A stretch of DNA of 5,981 bases from Chloroflexota bacterium (lineage in GTDB: Bacteria > Chloroflexota > Limnocylindria > Limnocylindrales > CSP1-4). The position numbers and the translations under genes are program-made. The notes under the pieces were generated by a model. The model searched no databases. It saw only the letters and a list, made by a program, of their open reading frames with translations, and had not been told where the DNA came from. Shown in pieces: positions 1-5,981 of this stretch. The stretch lies in assembly GCA_004298915.1 (NCBI GenBank), contig SCTE01000066.1:1-5981 (forward strand). The letters are read 5' to 3'. The stretch's first letter is position 1; every line of letters starts with the position of its first letter.

Positions 1-1223
1 GGGAGAACGCCCAGCCCACGCTCCGCCTCGGGCCGCGGCGGGCCGTCGCCATCGGCCACAATGGGAACCTCGTCAACACGCGCGAGCTCCTCGGCGAGCT
101 CCGGGGCGGCCGCGGCCGGCTCCCCGCCAGCACGGACACGGAGCTCCTGACCGCGCTCCTGGCCGACGAGCCCGGGGAAGACACGGTCGAGGCCCTCGGC
201 ACCCTCCTGCCGCGCGTCCGGGGCGCCTATTCGCTCGTGATCCTCGACCGGCAGCAGATCATCGGGGTCCGGGATCCGTTCGGCTTCCGGCCGCTGTGCA
301 TCGGGCGCATCCGGAACGTCCCGGCGGCGGCCATGTCCGTTCCGGGCGGCCTGTGGGGCGATGACGCGCCACCGGACGATCCCGGCGATGCCTGGGTCCT
401 GTCGTCGGAGACCACCGGGCTCGACATCGTCGGTGCGGAGTTCGTGCGGGATGTCGAGCCGGGCGAGATCGTCGTCCTCGAATCCGGTAAGGAGCCGCGA
501 TCGATCCGTTTCGCGGCGGCGACGCCGGCCCTGTGCGTCTTCGAGCTCATCTATTTCGCCCGCCCTGATTCCTACCTCGAGGGTCGCAGCCTGTACGAGG
601 CGCGCCGGCGGATGGGCGTCGAGCTCGCCCGCGAACACCCGGCCACGACCGACCTGGTCATGCCGGTGCCCGACACGGGCGCCCCGGCGGCGGCCGGGTA
701 TGCCGAGGCGTCGGGGATTCCGTACCGCGAGGGCCTGGTCAGGAACCGCTACACGGGACGGACGTTCATCCAGCCCTCGCAGACCCTCCGTCATCGGGGC
801 GTGACGATGAAGCTCAACCCGCTCCGGGAGGTCGTCCGCGGCAAGCGCCTGACCGTCGTGGACGATTCGATCGTCCGCGGGACGACGACCCAGCAGATCG
901 TGGCGCTGCTGCGTCGGGCCGGCGCGGCCGAGGTCCATGTCCGGATCAGCGCGCCGCCGATCTATCACCCGTGCTTCTACGGGATCGACACGCAGGTCGA
1001 GACGGAGCTGATCGCCGCGACGAACGACCTCGAGCAGATCCGGTCGTTCATCGGCGCCGATTCGCTCGGCTACCTGTCGATCCGGGGCGTCCTGGCCGCG
1101 CTCGACCTGCCATACGACCGGTTCTGCTTCGCCTGTTTCGACGGCCGCTATCCGGAGCCGGTCCCGTACGACGTGGAGCGCCGCAAGTTCCTGCTCGAGG
1201 AGCCGGTCCTCAGCCATGGCTGA
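1..1223 (+). CDS. purF: Amidophosphoribosyltransferase PurF, 5' end missing
   Basis: This enzyme makes 5-phosphoribosylamine from PRPP and glutamine, the committed step of purine synthesis in the cytoplasm. The first complete codon is at 3, and the frame opens with ENAQP, then GHNGNLVN (about 57-80), STDTELL (about 129-149) and the RDPFGFRPL strand (about 267-295), all from the Ntn glutaminase domain. The start codon, any propeptide and the catalytic Cys lie upstream of the window. The phosphoribosyltransferase half shows PVPDTGAPAA (from 663), NRYTGRTFIQPSQ (from 744), KLNPLR and the PRPP loop VVDDSIVRGTT (855-887). The four 4Fe-4S cysteines of the Bacillus subtilis type are visible: LCVFELIYFARPDS (about 531-572), HPCFYGID (about 966-989) and FCFACFDG (about 1122-1145). 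Two oddities: about 20 or more extra residues at 312-392, and SSETTGLD where ASETCALD is usual. The 3' end overlaps purM by 8 nt. Confidence 0.97.
   Translation, partial: ENAQPTLRLGPRRAVAIGHNGNLVNTRELLGELRGGRGRLPASTDTELLTALLADEPGEDTVEALGTLLPRVRGAYSLVILDRQQIIGVRDPFGFRPLCIGRIRNVPAAAMSVPGGLWGDDAPPDDPGDAWVLSSETTGLDIVGAEFVRDVEPGEIVVLESGKEPRSIRFAAATPALCVFELIYFARPDSYLEGRSLYEARRRMGVELAREHPATTDLVMPVPDTGAPAAAGYAEASGIPYREGLVRNRYTGRTFIQPSQTLRHRGVTMKLNPLREVVRGKRLTVVDDSIVRGTTTQQIVALLRRAGAAEVHVRISAPPIYHPCFYGIDTQVETELIAATNDLEQIRSFIGADSLGYLSIRGVLAALDLPYDRFCFACFDGRYPEPVPYDVERRKFLLEEPVLSHG
1198..1202 (+). promoter_or_regulatory. Shine-Dalgarno site for purM
   Basis: AGGAG lies inside the last codons of purF, with 13 nt between it and the ATG at 1216. 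The spacing is slightly long, but this is the best ribosome-binding match near the start. Together with the 8-nt purF/purM overlap it suggests translational coupling. Confidence 0.5.
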
Positions 1224-2370
1224 TCACGGCGCCAAGGGCCCGGCGCGGCGCGGCGCCTATGAACGGGCCGGGGTCAACGTCGCGGCCGGCGATGCGGCGG
1301 TCGAGCGGATGCGGGCCGCGGTCGATTCCACGCGCCGACCCGAGGTGGTCGGCGGCCTCGGTGGGTTCGGCGGCGCCGTCGCGATCCCGGCCGGCTATCG
1401 CGAGCCGCTGATCGTCTCCTCGACCGACGGCGTCGGGACGAAGACCGCGCTGGCGACCGAGCTCGGGCGCTGGGACACGATCGGGATCGATCTCGTGGCG
1501 ATGTGCGCCGATGACGTCGTCTGTTCCGGGGCCGAGCCGCTCGCCTTTCTCGACTACGTCGCCGTCGGGCGCGTCGACCCGGAGGCCGTGGCCGCGCTCG
1601 TCGGTGGCGTCGCCGAGGGCTGCCGGCAGGCCGGCTGCGCGCTGGTGGGCGGCGAAACCGCCGAGCATCCGGGCCTCATGGAGGCGGGCACGTTCGATCT
1701 CGCGGGCACCTGCATCGGCGTCGTCGAGCGCGCGGATCTGCTCGACGGGAGTGCCGCCCGGGCCGGCGACGCGATCATCGGGCTGCCCTCGTCCGGTCTC
1801 CACGCCAATGGCTTCTCGCTCGTCCGTGCGCTGCTCGCTCGATGGGCGATCCCGCTCGGGCGGCCGTACCAGGAACAGCTCGCCATGACCCTCGGCGACG
1901 CCGAGCGGGACCAGGCGCTGCGGGCCGAGCCGGTCCACGCGATGGCCACGCTCGGGTCGGTCCTCCTCGAGCCGACCCGGATCTACGCCCGGAGCCTGCT
2001 CAGCCTGCGGTCGATCCTTCGGGCGGCCGGTGGCGACATCCGGGGGATCGCCCACATCACCGGCGGCGGCCTGCCGGGCAACGTTCCCCGGGCCGTGCCG
2101 GCAGGCCTGGCGGCCCGGATCGATCCCGCGAGCTGGCCGATGCCCTCGGTCATGCGGCTGTTCGGCGCCCTCGACGGGATCGATGACGCGGAGATCCGGG
2201 CGACGTTCAACGGCGGGATCGGGATGGTCGTGATCGTGGCGCCGGACCTGGTCGACCTTGCGCTCCGGTCCCTGGCTGGGGCCTCGGTGATCGGTGACGT
2301 CGTCACGGCGCCGTCGGACGGCCGTCGGTACATCGAAGCGGCCGGGGACGCGGCCGGGGACGCGGCCTGA
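1216..2370 (+). CDS. purM: Phosphoribosylformylglycinamidine cyclo-ligase (AIR synthetase) PurM
   Basis: PurM uses ATP to close formylglycinamidine ribonucleotide into aminoimidazole ribonucleotide (AIR), the fifth step of IMP synthesis; the family acts as a cytoplasmic homodimer. The protein has 384 residues, against about 345 in E. coli. In order it shows YERAGVNVAAGD (15-26), the nucleotide-binding DGVGTK (71-76), GAEPLAFLDY, GGETAEHPG (145-153), LPSSGLHANGFSLVR, AHITGGGLPGN (279-289) and FNGGIGM (331-337). The ATG at 1216 is preferred because it directly precedes the conserved N-terminal motif and has AGGAG upstream. The start overlaps the purF stop by 8 nt, and the TGA shares its last base with the ATG of the next gene. 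Two usually conserved positions look changed: Gly288 where Glu is usual in GGGLPEN, and Gly333 where Met is usual in FNMGIGM. The extra C-terminal length includes a small AAGD repeat. Identification is firm. Confidence 0.97.
   Translation: MADHGAKGPARRGAYERAGVNVAAGDAAVERMRAAVDSTRRPEVVGGLGGFGGAVAIPAGYREPLIVSSTDGVGTKTALATELGRWDTIGIDLVAMCADDVVCSGAEPLAFLDYVAVGRVDPEAVAALVGGVAEGCRQAGCALVGGETAEHPGLMEAGTFDLAGTCIGVVERADLLDGSAARAGDAIIGLPSSGLHANGFSLVRALLARWAIPLGRPYQEQLAMTLGDAERDQALRAEPVHAMATLGSVLLEPTRIYARSLLSLRSILRAAGGDIRGIAHITGGGLPGNVPRAVPAGLAARIDPASWPMPSVMRLFGALDGIDDAEIRATFNGGIGMVVIVAPDLVDLALRSLAGASVIGDVVTAPSDGRRYIEAAGDAAGDAA
2338..2367 (+). repeat. 12-bp tandem repeat at the 3' end of purM
   Basis: The unit GCGGCCGGGGAC occurs twice in tandem and is followed by a half copy (GCGGCC) just before the purM stop. 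It encodes the AAGDAAGDAA tail. The second unit places GGGGA at 2356-2360, 9 nt before the ATG of the next gene, so the repeat may also supply a weak ribosome-binding site. The unit length is a multiple of three, so changes in copy number would keep the purM frame. Confidence 0.85.
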
Positions 2371-4622
2371 TGGCGGCCGCAGCGGCGCCGCGACTCGCGG
2401 TGGGTGTCTCCGGTGCCGGCAGCAACCTCCGGGCGCTTGCCGCGGCTGCTGCACGGGGGGACCTGGGCGTCGACCTGGCGCTCGTGTTCGCCGATCGGTC
2501 GTGCCCCGCGCTCGGCTGGGCCGCGGAGCAGGGGATCGAGACGGCGCTCATCCCCGGTGGCGACGACGAGACGATCGCCCAGGCGCTGGTCGCGGCCGGC
2601 ATCGACCTCGTCGCACTGGCCGGCTACATGCGCCTCGTCGGGCCGCTGACCATCGCCGCCGTGGACGGGATCATCGTGAACACGCACCCTTCGTTGCTCC
2701 CGGCGTTTCCCGGCGCCCATGCCGTGGAGGAGGCGCTGGCGCACGGGGTTGCGATCAGCGGCTGCACCGTCCATTTCGTCGATGCCACGCTCGACGGCGG
2801 ACCGATCATCGCCCAGGAGTCGGTGCCGGTCCTGCCAGGTGACGACCGGACGTCCCTCCAGGACAGGATTCGTGCGGTCGAGCACCGGCTCCTCCCGCGA
2901 TGCATCGCCCTCCTCGCCGCCGGGGCGCTGACGGCCGATGGCCGCCGGGTCGGGATCGACCTCGCGCGTGCCGCCGATGCCGCGCCACGGCCGCGCCGCG
3001 CACTCCTCTCGGTCAGCGACAAGACCGGGCTCGTGGCATTCGCCGAGCGACTCGCGAGGCTGGGATTCGAGCTCGTGTCCACGGGGGGCACGGCCCGCAC
3101 CCTGCGCGATGCCGGTCTCGCCGTGACCGACGTCGCCGCGGTCACGGGCTTTCCCGAGATGCTCGATGGGCGGGTCAAGACGCTCCATCCCCGGGTCCAT
3201 GCGGGGATCCTCGCCGACCAGCGGCTTGCGGCCCACCGCGAGGCCCTCGCCGCGGCGGCGATCGCGCCGTTCGAGATCGTCGTCGTCAACCTCTACCCCT
3301 TCGCCGCCGCCGCCGAACGGGACGGCACCGATCTCGATGCGCTGGTCGAGGAGATCGACATCGGCGGTCCGTCGATGGTCCGGGCCGCCGCCAAGAACCA
3401 GGCGAGCGTGGCCATCGTCACGTCCCCCGGGCGCTATGCCGACGTGATCGACGCCCTCGAATCCGGGGACGGCCGGACGCCGATCCCGGCCGGCCTTCGC
3501 GCTGCCCTCGCCGTCGAGGCGTTCCGGCATACCGCCGCCTACGACGCCCGGATCGCCGACGAACTGCCATCGCGCATGGCCGGGGCCGGCCTCGAGCTCC
3601 CGGACTGGCCGGGGTTCCCGGGTGCGTCCGACCCGTTCCCGCCGACGCTCACGATCGGGCTCGAGAAGGTCGAGACGCTTCGCTACGGCGAGAATCCGCA
3701 CCAGCCCGCCGCCCGCTACCGTCGACCCGGTCCGAACGCGGAGACGGGCCCGTTCGCTGATGGGGCCCCGCCGCTCCAGGGCAAGGCGCTGTCCCACAAC
3801 AACGTCCTCGATGCCGCCGCCGCGACCTCGATCGCGCGCCAGCTGCGCGGGACCGCGTGCGTGATCGTCAAGCACACGAATCCGTGCGGTGCCGCCGAGC
3901 GCCCGACGCTCATCGACGCCTGGGAGGTCGCCCTGGCCGGCGATCCGGTGTCGGCCTTCGGCGGGGTCGTGGCCCTGCGCGGCGTCGTCGACGGCCCGCT
4001 TGCCGAACGCCTGGCATCGATCTTCCTCGAGGTCGTCGTCGCCTCGGCCTTCGAGCCCGACGCCCTCGCGATCCTGGCCGCCAAGCCGAACCTCCGGCTG
4101 CTCGTCGACCGGGGCCTCGCACCCGGCGCGATGTCGCCCGCCGCGAGTGCCCTGGCCAGCCTTCGGACCGCCGGCGGCGCGGTGCTCGTCACTGCGCCTG
4201 ACGCCCTCCCTGATGATCCGTCGGCCTGGACGATCGCAACGAAGCGGGGCCCCACCCAGCGCGAGGCCGCCGACCTCGACCTGGCCTGGCGCCTCGCCCG
4301 CGGAATCTCGTCCAATGCGATCGCGCTCGTCAGGGACGGGGCCCTGATCGGGATGGGCTCGGGCCAGGTCTCGCGGGTGGACGCCGCCCGCCAGGCCGTG
4401 GACAAGGCGCGCCGCTTCACGGGGGATGCGGCACTCGCCGGGGCGGCCTGCGGCTCGGATGCGTTCTTCCCGTTCCCGGACGCGGTCGAGGTCTGCCTCG
4501 AGGCAGGCGTGACCGCCTTCGTGCAACCGGGCGGCTCGATCCAGGATGCACGGGCGGTGGCGGCCGCCGAAGCGGCCGGTGCGACGATGCTCATGACCGG
4601 AACCCGCCACTTCCGGCACTGA
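2370..4622 (+). CDS. PurN-PurH fusion: GAR transformylase / AICAR transformylase / IMP cyclohydrolase
   Basis: This single 750-residue frame joins two normally separate purine enzymes, each with its usual length. Residues 1 to about 200 are PurN (GAR to FGAR with 10-formyl-tetrahydrofolate): SGAGSNL (14-20), AGYMRLV (84-90), NTHPSLLPAFPG (104-115) and VHFVDATLDGG (134-144). Asn104, His106 and Asp142 match the catalytic Asn106, His108 and Asp144 of E. coli. A short Ala/Arg/Pro linker (about 198-209) leads to PurH. The cyclohydrolase domain shows LLSVSDKTGL (212-221), STGGTA (237-242), GFPEMLDGRVKTLHP (260-274), NLYPF, IDIGGPSMVRAAAKN (329-343). Lys270, Tyr309, Asp330 and Lys342 match the active-site residues of human ATIC. 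The transformylase domain shows LRYGENPHQ (437-445), KHTNPCG (501-507, with the catalytic Lys-His pair), DPVSAFGG (525-532), GSGQVSRVDA (663-672), DAFFPFPD (697-704) and a final RHFRH. The start overlaps the purM stop by 1 nt (TGATG). All catalytic residues checked are present, so every activity is probably functional. Confidence 0.96.
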   Translation: MAAAAAPRLAVGVSGAGSNLRALAAAAARGDLGVDLALVFADRSCPALGWAAEQGIETALIPGGDDETIAQALVAAGIDLVALAGYMRLVGPLTIAAVDGIIVNTHPSLLPAFPGAHAVEEALAHGVAISGCTVHFVDATLDGGPIIAQESVPVLPGDDRTSLQDRIRAVEHRLLPRCIALLAAGALTADGRRVGIDLARAADAAPRPRRALLSVSDKTGLVAFAERLARLGFELVSTGGTARTLRDAGLAVTDVAAVTGFPEMLDGRVKTLHPRVHAGILADQRLAAHREALAAAAIAPFEIVVVNLYPFAAAAERDGTDLDALVEEIDIGGPSMVRAAAKNQASVAIVTSPGRYADVIDALESGDGRTPIPAGLRAALAVEAFRHTAAYDARIADELPSRMAGAGLELPDWPGFPGASDPFPPTLTIGLEKVETLRYGENPHQPAARYRRPGPNAETGPFADGAPPLQGKALSHNNVLDAAAATSIARQLRGTACVIVKHTNPCGAAERPTLIDAWEVALAGDPVSAFGGVVALRGVVDGPLAERLASIFLEVVVASAFEPDALAILAAKPNLRLLVDRGLAPGAMSPAASALASLRTAGGAVLVTAPDALPDDPSAWTIATKRGPTQREAADLDLAWRLARGISSNAIALVRDGALIGMGSGQVSRVDAARQAVDKARRFTGDAALAGAACGSDAFFPFPDAVEVCLEAGVTAFVQPGGSIQDARAVAAAEAAGATMLMTGTRHFRH

Positions 4623-4625
4623 GGG
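4621..4625 (+). promoter_or_regulatory. Possible ribosome-binding site for the P450, overlapping the purN-purH stop
   Basis: GAGGG overlaps the TGA of the purN-purH gene and lies only 1 nt before the P450 ATG. That is too close for a standard Shine-Dalgarno interaction, so initiation more likely depends on ribosomes terminating 4 nt upstream. No other start codon exists in frame between the upstream in-frame stop (4594-4596) and 4627, so the start is fixed. Confidence 0.3.
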
Positions 4626-4626
4626 C

Positions 4627-5898
4627 ATGACCCCGACCTTCGATCCCACGGATCCGGAGACTGCCCTCGACCCCTACCCGGCCTATGCCGCGCTCCGCGA
4701 TGCCGGACCGGTCTGGTATTCGCCGGCAATGAACCTCCACTTCATCACGCGCCATGCCGATGTCCACGAGGCCTGGCGGGACCGTCGCCTCGGATCCGAC
4801 TTCGGCGATCGGCCCGGCTTCGATGCCGGCGCCCAGCCGTGGCGCTCCGGCGATTACCCGGCGTTCGCCAGATTCGAGCGCTGGGACCTGCTCGCGATCG
4901 AGCCGCCGGACCACACGATGCTTCGCCGCCTCGTCCTGACGGCGTTCACGCCGCGGGCCGTGGAAGCCCAGCGCGCCCGGATCGATCGATCGGTGGAGGC
5001 GGCCCTCGAGGCCGCCGGCGAGCGGGGGTCGCTCGACATCGTCCGCGACCTCGCCGAGCCGCTGTCGCTCGGCGTCATCTGCGACCTCATCGGGGTGCCG
5101 GAGGCCGAACGGGCCGGGGTCATCGACCTGTCGCATGCCGTCGTGGCCATGTACGAACCCGATCCCGCGGCGACCGCGAAGGCGCGAGCCGACGAAGCCG
5201 CGGGCGAGTTCCTCGACCTCGTGCACGCCCTCATCGCCGATCGGCGTGCCGATTCCGCGGACGATCTCCTGACGGCGCTCACGGTGGCCGAGGCCGGCGG
5301 TCGCCGGCTCGACGACGACCAGATCGCCTCGACCGCGATGGTCCTCCTGATGGCCGGGCACGAGGCGTCGGTCAACGCCGCGGCCAACGGTGTCGCTGCC
5401 TTCGCGCGGCATCCGGCCGAGTGGCAGGCCGTCGTGTCCGGTGCCGTCCGCCCGGCGGTGGCGATCGAGGAGGTCCTGCGCTGGGATCCGCCGCTCCAGT
5501 ACTTCCATCGCTGGGTCCTCGACGACGGGATCACGATCGGCGGGCCGGACGGGATCGCGATTCCGCGCGGCCAGCGGGTGGCCCTGATGATCGGGTCGGC
5601 CAACCGCGACGGGCGCCGATTCGACGAGCCCGATGCGTTTCGCGCGGGTCGCGGCGAGACGGCGCACTTGAGCTTCGGTGGTGGCATCCACTTCTGCCTC
5701 GGCGCCCCGTTGGCGCGCCTCGAGCTCGAGGTCCTGTTCGCCGCGCTGGCCCGGCGGTTCCGCCGGTTCGAGTTGCTCGAGGGCGTCGAGCGGCGGGCCG
5801 GTTTCCAGTTCCGCGGCTACAGCCGCCTGCCGATCGCCGTGGACGACGTGCATGACGAAGGGCCGGGTCCTGGCATCGTCGGCGACGCGGGCCGCTGA
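4627..5898 (+). CDS. Cytochrome P450 (soluble bacterial type)
   Basis: This heme-thiolate oxygenase of 423 residues has the usual length for a soluble bacterial P450 and no N-terminal membrane anchor. It shows the N-terminal DPYPAYAALRDAGPVW, the C-helix EPPDHTMLRRLV (92-103; His96 and Arg100 are probable heme-propionate contacts), the I helix LLMAGHEASVN (240-250), ExxR as E282-V-L-R285, and the heme loop FGGGIHFCLGAPLARLE (350-366) with Cys357 as the iron ligand. The I-helix position normally held by the proton-relay Thr is Ala247, followed by Ser248. The gene begins 4 nt after the purN-purH stop and runs the same way, so it is probably co-transcribed. No ferredoxin or reductase gene is present in the window. 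Its substrate cannot be read from the sequence, and I cannot assign a CYP family. It is a P450 with near certainty. Confidence 0.96.
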   Translation: MTPTFDPTDPETALDPYPAYAALRDAGPVWYSPAMNLHFITRHADVHEAWRDRRLGSDFGDRPGFDAGAQPWRSGDYPAFARFERWDLLAIEPPDHTMLRRLVLTAFTPRAVEAQRARIDRSVEAALEAAGERGSLDIVRDLAEPLSLGVICDLIGVPEAERAGVIDLSHAVVAMYEPDPAATAKARADEAAGEFLDLVHALIADRRADSADDLLTALTVAEAGGRRLDDDQIASTAMVLLMAGHEASVNAAANGVAAFARHPAEWQAVVSGAVRPAVAIEEVLRWDPPLQYFHRWVLDDGITIGGPDGIAIPRGQRVALMIGSANRDGRRFDEPDAFRAGRGETAHLSFGGGIHFCLGAPLARLELEVLFAALARRFRRFELLEGVERRAGFQFRGYSRLPIAVDDVHDEGPGPGIVGDAGR

Positions 5899-5904
5899 TA
5901 CCAT
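5896..5904 (+). promoter_or_regulatory. Possible extended -10 promoter for metG
   Basis: TGATACCAT fits the extended -10 pattern (TGn followed by TAnnnT), and its TGA is the P450 stop codon. The last T is 10 nt before the metG ATG, so transcription would start at or within a few bases of the start codon. No Shine-Dalgarno sequence is visible in the 15-nt gap, which agrees with leaderless or near-leaderless initiation. No good -35 box is seen (around 5876-5881 the sequence is TCGTCG). Such short motifs arise by chance, although AT-richer patches are rare in this window. Confidence 0.25.
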
Positions 5905-5913
5905 CGCGCTCCC

Positions 5914-5981
5914 ATGAGCGATCGCCGGACCTTCTACCTGACCACGGCCATTGCCTATGCCAACAACAAGCCGGGCCTGCA
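5914..5981 (+). CDS. metG: Methionyl-tRNA synthetase, N-terminal fragment (3' end outside window)
   Basis: Only 22 complete codons are present. They read MSDRRTFYLTTAIAYANNKP followed by Gly-Leu and a partial codon starting CA. The FYLTTAIAYANNKP segment matches the first strand and loop of class I methionyl-tRNA synthetases (typically FYVTTPIYYVNDKPHIGH), which charge tRNA-Met in the cytoplasm. The ATG at 5914 is the only start between the P450 stop and this conserved strand. The gene lies 15 nt after the P450 with no Shine-Dalgarno. The residues where the HIGH signature is expected read G-L-(H or Q), which is unusual. The identification rests on this short segment alone. Confidence 0.8.
   Translation, partial: MSDRRTFYLTTAIAYANNKPGL

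Noticed and set aside
237..239. ATG as a start of a shorter purF product
   Set aside because: The same frame is open to the window edge and encodes conserved PurF glutaminase sequence (GHNGNLVN, STDTELL) upstream, so this is an internal Met of a gene cut by the window.
1210..2454. 414-codon open frame on the minus strand opposite purM
   Set aside because: Its composition is low in complexity (Arg, Gly, Asp, Pro), it has no motif, and it is fully explained by the purM codon pattern on the other strand.
4597..4626. Possible terminator or promoter between purN-purH and the P450
   Set aside because: The gap is 4 nt, no hairpin with a T run is visible, and no AT-rich promoter-like element precedes the start.
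1983..4649. Very long open frame of 888 codons on the minus strand
   Set aside because: It lies opposite purM and the purN-purH fusion, which have clear motifs throughout. The predicted protein is rich in Arg, Gly, Asp and Glu with no recognisable domain, as expected for an antisense frame of high-GC coding DNA where stop codons are rare.
4979..4993. Three tandem GATC sites in the P450 gene
   Set aside because: The bases encode the ordinary codons for Arg-Ile-Asp-Arg, and GATC is frequent throughout this window because of favoured Asp and Ile codons. No regulatory meaning is supported.
4591..5904. 437-codon open frame on the minus strand opposite the P450
   Set aside because: It almost exactly mirrors the P450 gene and shows no domain. 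The P450 has all its family signatures, so this is an antisense shadow.

Overview
The window is a compact, high-GC, entirely plus-strand stretch with almost no non-coding DNA. It carries the last steps of a bacterial de novo purine (IMP) operon, then a cytochrome P450, then the first codons of a methionyl-tRNA synthetase gene. The layout is purF (5' end cut off), purM, a purN-purH fusion, P450, and metG (3' end cut off). The junctions are an 8-nt overlap, a 1-nt overlap (TGATG), a 4-nt gap and a 15-nt gap, so at least the first four genes are probably one transcript with coupled translation.

The purine genes cover steps 1, 3, 5, 9 and 10 of IMP synthesis. PurF commits PRPP to the pathway, PurM closes the imidazole ring, and one 750-residue protein carries GAR transformylase (PurN), AICAR transformylase and IMP cyclohydrolase (both PurH). 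Both formyl transfers that use 10-formyl-tetrahydrofolate are therefore on one polypeptide. PurF is of the Bacillus type with a 4Fe-4S cluster: all four cysteine positions are present. No purL, purS, purQ, purD, purE, purC or purB is in the window.

The P450 is a soluble class bacterial enzyme with intact heme-thiolate, ExxR and C-helix motifs. Its I helix reads AGHEAS, so the usual catalytic threonine is missing. It has no redox partner in the window and no obvious metabolic link to purines. The metG fragment has the typical N-terminal strand of the synthetase, with an unusual reading around the HIGH motif.

The organism is a high-GC bacterium. The PurF type, the AEHPG version of the PurM motif, the purN-purH fusion and the metG start would suit a high-GC Chloroflexota lineage (for example Limnocylindria/Ellin6529-like) or an actinobacterium. 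This is an impression from memory, not a placement. No RNA gene, mobile element, CRISPR array or clear terminator was seen. Most of the window is ordinary housekeeping sequence. The points worth a second look are the PurN-PurH fusion, the insertion in PurF, and the P450 with its altered I helix placed at the end of a purine operon.
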